Shown: piece by piece, positions 1 to 10,313 of the stretch | Position numbering within the stretch: position 1 is the stretch's first letter | Layout: each line of letters starts with the position of its first letter | Source of the DNA: Symbiodinium natans | Taxonomy: Eukaryota > Sar > Dinophyceae > Suessiales > Symbiodiniaceae | Direction of reading: 5' to 3' | Assembly (NCBI GenBank): GCA_905221605.1 | Contig: CAJNDS010002328.1 | Coordinates: 425,532 to 489,531, forward strand | DNA: 64,000 nucleotides | Position numbers and translations under genes: made by a program | The notes under the pieces: model-generated | The model's input: the letters and a program-made list of their open reading frames with translations, nothing else | What the model was told of the DNA's origin: nothing | Database searches by the model: none

Positions 1-1990
1 AGGGCTGAAACGGCCGCCCCCATGGCAACAACAGATTAAACTGAACGCAAAGCAAGTCTTGGCTACTGTTGGGTGGACGGGCTACGGGGCTGTCTTGCCC
101 TTGGCAGCGATTTCTGTGCAACGTTAGCACATCTTTTTGACTCTGGGAGCCAGCATTGAAAGCATTCGAGAGTCTGCTATGAGACTTCTTGCTTCCTTTG
201 CAAGCTGCGCATTGTGCATCAGGGTGGGACGGGTATGAATGGTTTGGGCTTTAACGCAGAAGGATTTGTAAATGGTTTTTGCACAAGGGATGCTAGCTAA
301 ACAGTGCTTGCACATCTTACTCTGCTGTTTTCTTGCTGGCTCCACGATTGGTTTTACAAGTCTGGTCGAGCTTGGGGGCATGTGGCCAGCGAGGCTGCGG
401 CATCTTATGGGACAGGGCTGCACATGGTCGGCACCAGCCAGGAGCCACTGAGGCGTGAACGCCTGAAGCCACCTCAGTGCATTCACATGCCGCTTCCGCG
501 GCCTGAACGTCCGCAACATTCCGGCCAGCGAGTCCGCAGGCCTGGCCACCGCATTTGCGCCCACTTTGGTGGGTCTAGGCTGCACGAGGTTGCAAGGAGA
601 TTTGCCCTGCGTGGCTCATCCATTCCAACAGTCTTCAAAGCCATGTCTTGAGAAGAAATCAAAACACCGCATGTCAGTAGCAGCATTGGAAATGAGCTTT
701 TCTGCAGTCGGCCAGAAATCAAGCGAAGTGATGAGTAACACGCATATATACATATATATATATGTATATATGTAGATCTACACATATACAGTCATTTTCA
801 AATAAAAGGAAGAACATATTTACGCATATGAATACTGTGCGTAGCAGGGAGAGCTCTTGGCCTCTCAATCTCCGCTTAAACCTCGTGATGTCCCGATCGT
901 TTCATGCTTACTGGAGGCTGGTTTGTCAGTTTGGTTTGGGAAGCCTTCCCCATGTCCAGGGGGGAGCACTGGCGACGGTGGCAGCTGTAGTCTTCAGAAC
1001 ACCGGTCGGATGCGATGGTGCAATCAGTGTGCAGGATTTCTGCCTAGGCCTAGGATGAGGAAAGTAACTTGAAATTGACATCGGTGGACAGCCCATCACG
1101 GCTTATCCAGAGCCCGGGAACAGCGAGGCATGTTTTTCATCAGCTGCCTCCCGACTTTTCAGCTTTCGCTTGTTGGGTCGGATTCCTGATCACCTGCGTG
1201 CCGAAAGCTTGAAAAAAGTCGCCATCTGGCATCCGCAGAAAAGAGCGTGTCGCAGGCGATCAGGTTCAAAATTTGCGACGGAGGCCTGGCTCAAGATCGA
1301 AAGCTTACAAAAGCTTAGAGGTCTTTGACCAGGTCGCAACGCTCCGTGTGGTGCTTGGCGATTCTCAGTTCCTTTCCAGCTGATCCAGATTTCCGGCTGC
1401 CTGGTGTAAACGTAAACTTAGGCAAGAAGAAAGCTGCGGGATAGCTTAGCGATGTTAAATCATTGAAAATGTAACTTCAAGAGATATGGCGCAGCTCGCC
1501 GAACAGCTAGAATGTCCGCTCATCTTCTTGTTGCTGTTGACAGTAGTTTAGTGTCAGCAAGCTGTCTTGCATTGTAGCCGAATGCTCGTACACAATCAAG
1601 GATTGGGAGCGAGAAAAGCAAGCCGTTTCTGGTGTGCTCAATGCTGTACATCTGGTTACAAGCTTCGAGCAGCTAAGATTTGCAGAGCGCACAGGATTGG
1701 TACAAACAGCTCCGGAGAAAAGTTCTGAACAGCCCCTCAAATTTGCGCAGCTGCGAATGACAGAAGTTTCAGAAGCATGATTGATCCAACAAGGTGGAAC
1801 CCCCTTTCCCAACCCTCACCGCTCTCGCACGATGCTTTTGTGGGGGTTCTCTCGTCGGGCTTTGAAAGTAAGGACATGCCAGGAAGCGACTGAGGACCTA
1901 GTAAGTGCTTTCGTTTTTGTTTTGTCGGGATTCCAGGTTTGGAGCTTAAGAACTAAACGTGGAGGCTGAGAACAGCAACACGACATAGTT
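1..1990. other. Unassigned DNA, no supported gene
   Basis: Short open stretches occur on both strands, but none has recognisable motifs, a plausible start context or a domain-like composition. The only structured element is the AT palindrome at 743-772. I see no gene here. Confidence 0.5.
743..772. repeat. 30-bp perfect AT palindrome
   Basis: The 30 bases from 743 to 772 equal their own reverse complement (CATATATACATATAT on each arm). A second short palindrome, GTAGATCTAC, follows at once. It is an expanded TA/CA microsatellite that could extrude as a cruciform. Similar (TA)n tracts recur at 48.6, 52.8 and 53.5 kb. Confidence 0.85.
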
Positions 1991-2012
1991 CCCCACCTAC
2001 ACTGGAGCCTCA

Positions 2013-2832
2013 ATGCCAGGACGTGCGGAACCTTCACAAGGAAGTGCAAGAGATCCTGAAGGCCAGGAGCCGATTCAAGAGGGCAAAAGCATGCAGCCCT
2101 GCCCCAGGGCCGCCATAGACTCCACGGACACAACCACTCGCACGCACAAAGACTGTGCTGTGTCTGCTGAGTCACTGCCTGGGCAGGACCGGAACAAGCC
2201 AGACTTGCAAATTGCCGATCTGCACAAATCCATCTCCGAAAGTCTGCACAGTGCTTGTCAGGCTGGCATGACAGCAAACGATGTGCCCATGTTTCCTTCT
2301 TGATTCCGGTTTCGCATGTCGTGATCAGAAACTGCAGGACATTCTGGAAAAACACCTGGAGCAGTACTGGCAGCGCCCACTTCCCAGCTGTGCGGCAGTC
2401 TGCGCTCAGCACGACTGCTGAAGAGCCATGCAATAACAACGCCAAGTGGCATGTAGGAGTGAATGTTATGACCAAGGTGCGCAGAGCCACAAGGCGCGGA
2501 CCCATGTGAGCATGCACCTGGCCAACCCCCTCCCCTCAAGCACAGAATCCTTTTCGTGCTGAAAGCGTCTGAAAGCCATCCTAAGCCAGACTGGCCAGGA
2601 TTTTCCTTCCTACGAAGGCTTGCGGGGCCTACGACAGCGAGATCCGACTTTGCATGCCCTTGCAGCCTGCAATCGAACCTGCAAATCTTGGATGGTTAGA
2701 TTGTTAAACTCTCTTCCACTCATTCCGTCTCCTGCATCAACCGATCATGGAACCATTCTGGGCGAGCGAGCCTTCGAAGCCGCTGCAAAGCATTGCGAAG
2801 TGATTCAAGCCGCTGAAGCTGTGCAAGAATGA
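2013..2832 (+). CDS. Possible exons of an unknown gene
   Basis: Three + strand stretches have protein-like composition. One near 2025-2110 is helical and basic (it reads VRNLHKEVQEILKARSRF). One near 2330-2400 reads LQDILEKHLEQYW. One at 2620-2832 ends in an Ala/Glu-rich helix and a stop. They are in different frames and would have to be joined by introns. A good donor-like GAG|GTGAGT lies near 2915. No family is recognised. They could be upstream exons of the gene at 3410 or chance open frames. Position and composition are seen; the gene model is inference. Confidence 0.25.
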
Positions 2833-3409
2833 GACCTGCGGCCTCCGTGGATGTCAGCGCGTCCCTTGAAGCTTGCAAGGCAAGACCTCCGAGAAGGAGC
2901 GAACCGACGACGAGGTGAGTCTGCTGGACTACTGCACGCAAGCACCTTACAGGCCTGCAGGCCTCCACACAGGGCGAGGACCGGAAAGGACATGATCTCA
3001 TTTTTCTACTGAACATCAAATGCAGCCAAAGGCAGCCAAGTAGGAAGTAGGACTACAATGTTTCCTTGATTTGGATGCCTTTCCTGTCGTTGAGGGTTCC
3101 GAGCGCTCAGGATCGTGGACCAAGCGCAGCCGGTGCAATCCCCATCTGCTTTTGGAGCCTTGCGAACGTGAGACATCTTCAGGCCTGATCATGAGCAATC
3201 TAAGCACGACCATGTGCTTTTGCGAGCTGCTGGTCTGTTGCTCGAGCTGGAAAGGCAAATTTGATGGAGACGTCCAAAATAGACAAACATGGCATAGTTT
3301 GCAGGCATGAGCAGTTCTCCCCATGGTTTGAGACATGGTCGCAGTTGCTCGAACGGTTTGAGGCTACTGAATGTGACTAACTTGACTAAACCATTCGGAT
3401 CTTGAAGAG

Positions 3410-3994
3410 ATGAGTGATGCCGCTGCCGAAGGGCTTGCAAAGTGCCAAGCTGCCTTGGGCCACTTGGCACCGCGTCTGTCCCCGAACTGCGCAGCCACCA
3501 GTGCTGAGGGTGCCCGAGAGGTGCTAGAGAAGATCTACGCGAATGAAGGAGTGCCATCAGCGCTGAAGCAGCTGACTGAGACGCCTGGCGAATGCCCTTT
3601 CTGTGGGGGAAAGTCCGAGTGCATGGACTTGGAATGGCATGTTGATGTTGCCAAGCGGCGGATCTGGCCCAAGTCTTGTGCCGTAATCTGCAAGCGTTGC
3701 GCGGAGATCCGAGACTTACCTGTATTGGTCAAGAAGCTCTGCTTCGACAAGGACAACGCGTTCTCATCTCGCACGCTGCGGCACTTTCTGGAGGTGAATG
3801 GCCATGACGCTGCTAAGTCTCACCTTTTCCAAGACGCCGTGTCCGTGGCTCATGCCATGCTGGCACTGCAGAAGGGCCTAAAACTGACCCCCAGCCGAGG
3901 TCCTCCGCTACAGGAGCTGCTACACGCTACTTCGCCCCCCAAGCAGACAACCAAGAGGATCAAAACGAAGAAGACGGGACATGGAAAGAAATAG
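3410..3994 (+). CDS. Small protein with CxxC pairs and basic tail
   Basis: An uninterrupted 194-codon frame starts at ATG 3410 (MSDAAAEGLAKCQ). The N-terminal half looks helical. A metal-binding-like core near residues 62-97 has CPFCGG, then LEWHVDV, then CKRC. The order Cys pair, Trp-His, Cys pair is reminiscent of HNH or treble-clef zinc folds, but the spacing does not prove that assignment. The last 20 residues are strongly basic (KRIKTKKTGHGKK) and could be a nuclear-localisation or nucleic-acid-binding tail. No signal peptide or membrane segment is seen. The start is the first ATG after an AG-rich stretch. It may be a complete single-exon gene or the last exon of a longer one. Function is unknown; a DNA- or RNA-binding role is only a guess. 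Confidence 0.6.
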   Translation: MSDAAAEGLAKCQAALGHLAPRLSPNCAATSAEGAREVLEKIYANEGVPSALKQLTETPGECPFCGGKSECMDLEWHVDVAKRRIWPKSCAVICKRCAEIRDLPVLVKKLCFDKDNAFSSRTLRHFLEVNGHDAAKSHLFQDAVSVAHAMLALQKGLKLTPSRGPPLQELLHATSPPKQTTKRIKTKKTGHGKK

Positions 3995-5660
3995 TTTCGG
4001 CAAGCCATCCAGAAAAAACGCGCGCGCTGGCATGTTTTCAGGTGCCCTGGAGATCCTTCGTGCATCGGGTGAGGGGTTGCAAATGGGTGTCTGAAAGAAA
4101 GTAAAACGCCGGAAAACGTCGACGAAGCACCGTATCCCTGAGGCTGAAGCTTCGGTTCGAGGAAGTGGAAGCTGTGGAAGCTCCTGGCCAGCGAGCTCAC
4201 CCCGGGAATCGCCGCTGGGCACTCATCGTGACACTTGAAATCTGCAGACCTTCAAGTTTGGACGCAGCATGGAGACGAAGCATGGGCAACATAAACTTTC
4301 GCATGCGATCGAGTATCGAGGAGCAGAGCTGTGGATGATGCCACTGCCAGCATCTCTGAACTGTGCTAGCAAGTGCCTGCACATGCATTCATAAGCGCTC
4401 TCAGCTGAGGGATGATATAGTAAATTATAGGAAGCATCTCAGCAAGCCGTCCTGCCAGGCCCTCCGTGAAGAGGCTGGCCTCCTCCTACAGCCTTTGCCC
4501 AAGAGCACGTTGCGCGGACCGGCCTCAAAATTTGACGAATGCATTGCTGGACACAGGCTGCCGCCTGCAGCGGTGGAGGCGCAGTCTTCTTTTGTGGCCT
4601 CGTTGTTGTCCAGTAGCTGAGTTTGTACATATAGCCCGGTTTTCGGGGGAAGTGACCGGTTTTCGGGGGTGCGGGTGGCGTGAATAAACGTTGAAGGGCG
4701 GAAGGGACCACGTACAACACTTGGAGCCGACTTAGTTGAGCAGAAGCGGACATTGCCTACCTTAGCCTCCCTGCTTAGTTCATGTCGAGGAGCATTATCT
4801 TGGCATCTTTTTCGCCTTCTCCCTTGTCCATTTTCCCCTTCCTTCTTTCAGAATATTTAAGACACTTGATTCTAGGTCAAGCCGGGATTGCTGAGCCGAG
4901 ACACACGAGGTCCTTGAGAGCCACCTGGACGAGCTGACTCGGCGCACCGCAGCACGAAGGATGGGGGTCACGCGAGCCGCCCAAAGCATCCCACACCCAC
5001 AGTGCACCAAAATGCCCCCGCAAGATTCGGTGACCTTATAGGATATCACTCAATGCTGCGGGCGGGCTTCAGCCTAAGCCGTGCTTCGGGTCGGCACCCA
5101 TGTCTTCATATAACTTGCCAACTTGCAGCCTCGAACGTGCGTTATTCTGACATCCTTCTGGCGCCAAGTCTTTTCGTCGAGGGCACCGTGACTTCAAAGC
5201 TGCGCCGGGAGCCAAGATGTTAAGATGTGCCAAGTGATCAGGCGAATGCCGAGGCAGTAAGGGGTCTTCTTCATCGTGGTGAGGTATGATCTGCAAAGGT
5301 CAATGCACTGTACTCGGTCGCACTGGGTTGTCGCATTCTTGCCCACCGCGTCCAAGGCGTCAAGCAGCTGGTTCAGGAGCTTCTGCAAGGAGGCCGTGCC
5401 TGGGTGCTCTTTGCTAGATGAAGCACCCTTCTTGACTTGTTTCAGTGGGTCCCAGCATGGGTGGCAGAGAACAAAGAAATAAACATACTGCTGCCGTCAT
5501 TTCTCACCTGGCCACGCACCGATTTTATGATGGCACGCTCGGATCCAGGAAAGCGGAGGCCCTAACAAAACAAGCGCGGGTGCCACGGGGCTCCTGGGGT
5601 GTTTTTTTATTTTTTACACGATAGGGTTGCTCGAGATTCCAGCAGGAGCTGAGAGGCACT
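3995..5660. other. Unassigned DNA
   Basis: No reading frame here has recognisable motifs. The sequence is mixed, of moderate GC and without strong repeats. It may hold the 3' untranslated part of the 3410 gene and intergenic DNA. Confidence 0.45.
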
Positions 5661-5663
5661 CCC

Positions 5664-5718
5664 CCGAAGCAAAAGGAAGCAAAAGGAAGCAGAAGGAAGC
5701 AAAAGGAAGCAGAAGAGG
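5664..5718 (+). repeat. Purine tandem repeat (AAGGAAGCAA/G)n
   Basis: About five copies of a 9-10 bp purine unit related to AAAGGAAGCA run in tandem. It is a short minisatellite; translation in any frame is low complexity. Confidence 0.8.
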
Positions 5719-5719
5719 G

Positions 5720-8195
5720 TCCAGATGGGTCTGGAGAGACCTCGAACGCCTAGAACTGCCTGGAAGGCTCCGACGGGGCGGAGAAGGCTCTCGCTTGCGC
5801 AGAGCTGCGCTGAGCTGTTGGGGATGCACCGGAACAATGCGCCGAATGTTCTTTTTTGTTTCTGCCCGGTCTGGATGATGATGATGCTTCTTGATGCTGA
5901 TGGAGGTGCAGACAGTGCCGGCTGCGCCGAGTGATGCAAGATCGGTGCGAATCTGAGATGACAGTTGTTTCTGTGAGGACAATTGTTTGGTTGTTGGCCG
6001 CTTTGTTCAATTGTGTGAGACTCTAGTCGTCGGTTGACAATGAGCACTTCCTGGCCCTTTACACTCTCCAGCTTGTGCAGTTCTGGTCACAAAGAGGCTG
6101 CAAATTTAAATGAAGCATAATGAAGCATGCCAAGCAACTGCTCCAGTCAATCCAGGCTGGCACGACAGTCAAGAGAAGGCCAAGATGTGCCAAAGATGCT
6201 TAACAGCTTGGCTTTGTTGGCGATGCTGTCAGTGGTGGTAGCACAGGGTTTTGGGGAGCTGTTGATGCTTGCTGGGATTTCGCGTGGCAGTTTGGGCAGG
6301 CGCCGGCGCCGGCGCAACCACGACCACGACCAGCCGGAGACCGCCTTACTTCAATTTTGCGCGTGGCATGATCTCCCGCTCTCGTTTCGAGGGTTTGGAA
6401 CAGCCGTAGTATCCGTAGTTAAAATGCAGTTCAAACCGTAGTTCAAGGCTGCAGTCCTCAAGGAGACCCCTCGAAGCCCTCCGTCGCCGCCGTCCGCACC
6501 GCCAAGCCCCAGCGGCTCCAGCCCTCAAGGCTCGGGGGCGCGAAGCTTCGCACCATGCTCATGGGTGGTGCACAGAAAGCTGAGCGAAAAATGCTGCGCA
6601 TGCTGGGCCACGATTTGGGCCACGATGGTGAGCACCTTCTTATCCTTTACCCCATCTTGCTTCAACTTAGATTTCAAGACGGCCTTCAGCAGGTGAACCC
6701 TTGGAGGTCCGCGTCCTTGTCCATCCTGTGCCGGACGAGGCGCCACGTGTCGGTGCAGGATGTGCAAATTGCAGCTCCTCTGCTTGACTTAGACTTCGAT
6801 TCAGTACCGTGAGCCGCGCGAGGCCAGAGACCGGTGTTGATGCTCGGAATCTCGCAAAGTTCAGAAAATTATCCGTTAGTGTTCTCCAGCGTTGCCTCAG
6901 CATTGCAAAGCAAGCTGAGCAGACGACGCCGGTAATGGAATTGCACCTGTCTTCGTTCGGCATCAGTCAGCCGAACTGAGACGTTCATGTGCTCAGATGC
7001 TGCTAAGTTGTTTTACGTCAATATTGCAGTTTGTTCCCAGCAACCGTCGGTATCTTGTTGAGGTGCAATTTCTGTTGCCCCTGAGCGGTATGTGCATTCT
7101 TCTCCTCGACTGCAGAGGTGGGAGAGTAGCAGAGAGGAAGGCAGGTGCCCCAAGCAATGCCCAGAGCCTGAAGATCGTGAAGTCGATCCACCTTATCTTA
7201 GAGCAACGCTGGTTGCATTGGTGGCTTCCTCCAGGCTAATGTCAGAATGCACGTGGACTAGCAGTGCACGGGAGGGTCGCAGCTGATCCACGGAATTCCA
7301 CGTAGCAGCAGCCCAAACTTCCGTGAGTCTCCTCGTGCAGGCAGCACGTGCATTGAAGTGTTTGTACCGGGGCGGCTTGTGCACTGAGTTGATCCGGTCA
7401 AGCCCGCTGGATGAGCCAATTCCGGGGGCATTTCGGGTCGATGTCAGTGCATGGGCTGTCCATCGGTTGCAGTGCAGCACTGCAAACTTGAACAGTGCTC
7501 TGCGGGAGCTTCAAGCTTCATTCCAAGGACACAGGGGGCCTGGGCTTAGAAATCACGGTTTTAGTGGATGCGATCGGAGACCGGATTGTGCAGTTGTGAT
7601 AGTTGCGGTCGTCGGTGTGCCACTTTGAATCTCCCTCACGGCTCCAAAGCTGAGCTGGCAACAGAGCACGTGCAACGAGAGAAACATTGCAGCTCCGGTG
7701 GAATTCTTGAGATTTCTCGAGAAGAGGGCATCGACCTTCTGTACCAAACAGCTGTGCAGAATGTTCAACATCCCTGCCAGCATGAGCAGCCAACCGACGG
7801 CGCCCAAGATTGGTTTGCAACCCAGGAAATTGCGATCAAACAAAGACCCGTAAAGAGTCTTCTTTTCACAGCGCAGCATAGGGATGGTGGATTGGTAGAG
7901 CCCATAAGTGCCAAGTCATGCCAAATAACAAGCCCACTTTGCCTTCACTACCGTGGACAAGCTGCACCCACGTCCAAGCTGTCTGGGCGACATCATGGCG
8001 CGCAAGTTTCATCGCGCGAGTCCTGCCAAGGGCCCGGCATGGAAAGATCGAGCCAGCAAGCCACAAGCCAATCCGCTTTTATGTGGTGGCAGACAATCTT
8101 GCTACACGTAACAATCCTTTTCTTTTGGCTGCGCCTGTGTTTTTCGCACTTGGCTTCACTCAAGATGCCTCGGCCTAGCTAAACTCGTGCGCTTG
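5720..8195. other. Unassigned DNA with hydrophobic open frames
   Basis: No gene is supported. Two hydrophobic stretches stand out: about 6190-6290 on the + strand, and a - strand frame at 7553-7879 that contains GAVGWLLMLAGMLNIL, a plausible membrane helix. Neither has a recognisable family, and both could be chance. Confidence 0.35.
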
Positions 8196-8198
8196 TAG

Positions 8199-8279
8199 CA
8201 AGTGCAGCAAGTGCAGCACGTGCGGCATGTGCGGCATGTGCGGCATGTGCGGCAAGTGCGGCAAGTGCTGCAAGTCAAG
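8199..8279 (+). repeat. 9-bp tandem repeat encoding CxxC units
   Basis: Nine units of a 9-bp repeat (CAAGTGCAG, CATGTGCGG and variants) run from 8199 to 8279. In one + frame each unit contributes a Cys-x-x-Cys spacing, giving a metallothionein-like string (CSTCGMCGMCGMCGKCGKCC). That frame continues without a stop to about 8445 but has no ATG before the repeat. It may be part of an exon or just a GC-rich minisatellite. Confidence 0.8.
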
Positions 8280-9896
8280 GTGCTGCGAAGTCTTGCTCTC
8301 ATCGGCATCTGCGCTGCATGGGACCGCCAGGGTGAAATCATTGACGTGTGCTCGCGCCGAATATTCATTGCTGCAGATACTCCACGAAGTACAACAAGTC
8401 ATCATGTACGATGCCGAGGTATGTCCGCGTATGTCCGCGTTATGAAGAGCGATCCGCCAATAACGGCTTTTTTACGCGTCACTAACAAACATTTTTAGCG
8501 AATGGCGCAACATGTCCACAACGGCACAAGCAGTCGCAACGTGGACGCGTCAGAAGCGATGTAGCACCAGCGATACGGAATTGCCTCTCCAAAAGCTACA
8601 GAATGCACCGGACAGATGCGAAGTAGAGGTCAGCGCCATTGAGAGCAGAGCAGTTGGCAGTTGACTCGCTTCTTCGTTTTTGGAGGACTGGACATTCCGC
8701 CGGAGCCTTACCGCAACCTCTTCTTTCTTGATGGTGAATGTCTCTTACAACTCGATGCCAACTCATGGGTTTTGATTGGACGATTGGACCATGACTAGGA
8801 CATGCTTAGCATGTCCGACTCAAGTTGCTGTCCGTGGGCGAGGTCTTTCGGCGGCGTTCGTCGGCGGGCGTGTGGCGGCCGTGCCATCCGCCATCATAAA
8901 GAGCTTCAAGTGCGTTTTTCTCCTCGTGTCTTTCGCTTCAGCCGATGTTCGGTGATTTTGTGGCTTCCGCTTCTAAGAGTGCGTGCGACACCTGATCTTT
9001 GTAGCATACATTATGTCCCGAGCAATCCGGAGGCGGCAAGCAAGCTCTCTGGAGCAGGGCGCGGACAGGCGAGGAGTAGCCAGCTCTTGGGGATACTTGG
9101 ACCTTCTGGCTCTTGTGTTCAGTTCTAGAGGTGGCGCATAGCGCGTCGGGCCAGACCCCGAGACGTCAGTCAGGTCCGAGTACTGCGCGCTCTGAGAATT
9201 CGGGCAAGACCATGCCGGACTAAGATAAAAACATACGACGCCTTCGAAAACATGGGCGAGCCCATCGACGTGCGGTGCTGAGCCTCTGCTTTTTGTGGAC
9301 TTCCTTTCGGCAACATCAATAACTGCCCTCTGCAAATTCCGAGCGATGCAAAGCACATGGCAGGTGTATTCTGCATTTTTTGCAGTCTCCGTCCTCATGC
9401 CGACGGCCTAGACCAGAATCTTCAGAATGGCTTTTGATATTGGTCAGTGAAGCAGCTTCGTCAGGCTTGTCGTCCTGTTCGTAATTCCTTGGGTGACAAA
9501 GTTCGGACGAAGTGAGGAGGAGGCGGCAAACGGTTCGCTGTGCCCCCAAGTCTTACGGGCATGCGCCGGAGCTTCCAAGTTTGCCGACCAGCCACGCTAG
9601 CAAGGAGGAGGAGGAAGTCGAACTACTTTACGAAGAAGTTGAGGATGACGAGGCTTCGAAGAGAAAAAATATTCTACTGACCAGTATGCGAGTTTCTCCA
9701 TTGCCTCCCACGTGCAGGAGGAAGATCTCTTCGAAGCGGAGGAGGAAGAAGCGAGTCAGGATCGGCCACCCCCCCCAGCACTGGGCACAGACACATGTCG
9801 ACACATGTCAATCATGTAACAGGCTTCCAAGCCGACAAGAGTCGTGCGCACTTTTAAATTCAAATGCACCTTTAATCACTTCCCTATTATTAAACG
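8280..9896. other. Unassigned DNA
   Basis: No supported gene. There is a short 11-bp duplication (TATGTCCGCG, twice) near 8418-8438. An acidic-then-basic open stretch at about 9512-9780 (EEEEVELLYEEVEDDE, then KRRRKKR) has no start or family signal that I trust. Confidence 0.4.
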
Positions 9897-9920
9897 CCCC
9901 CCCCCCCCCCCACCCCCCCT
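9897..9920. repeat. Poly-C run
   Basis: A C-run broken by one A, about 110 bp before the much longer C-rich tract. It is probably the same kind of slippage-prone tract. Confidence 0.8.
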
Positions 9921-10031
9921 GGAAGCTCGAAATGTGTTTTCAAGAGTAGGGGATGTTCTTATCCATATGCCATCTTTTGGGATAGGGTTTTAGATTGGCT
10001 TGAAGGTTTTGAGGCCCTGAAACCCTCCACT

Positions 10032-10133
10032 CCCCCCCCCCCCACCCCCCCCACCCCCCCACCCCCCCCCCACCCCCCCCCCCCCCCCACCCCCCCCCCC
10101 CACCCCCCCCACCCCTCCCCCCCCCCCCACCCC

Positions 10134-10168
<35 letters not shown>

Positions 10169-10313
10169 ACCCCCCCCCCCACCCCCCCCCCACCCCCCCC
10201 CCCCCCCCACCCCTCCCCCACCCCCCCCCCCCCCCCCCCACCCCCCCCACCCCCCACCCACCCCCCCCCCCCCCCCCCCCCACCACCCCCCCCCCCCCAC
10301 CCCCCCCCCCCCC
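10032..10313. repeat. C-rich tract, (C)nA low-complexity array
   Basis: About 280 bp are almost pure C, with single A (rarely T) interruptions at irregular spacing. The - strand is therefore a long G-run array with very high G-quadruplex potential. The apparent poly-glycine frames on the - strand are artefacts of composition. Length is likely to vary between individuals or be mis-assembled. Confidence 0.95.

Noticed and set aside
1280-1296. CCTGGCTCAAG as a spliced-leader remnant
   Set aside because: The upstream CCGTAGCCATTT part is missing and no coding frame follows.
1816-2517. 233-codon - strand frame
   Set aside because: Cys/Trp-rich irregular composition, no motif, and the opposite strand shows more protein-like stretches.
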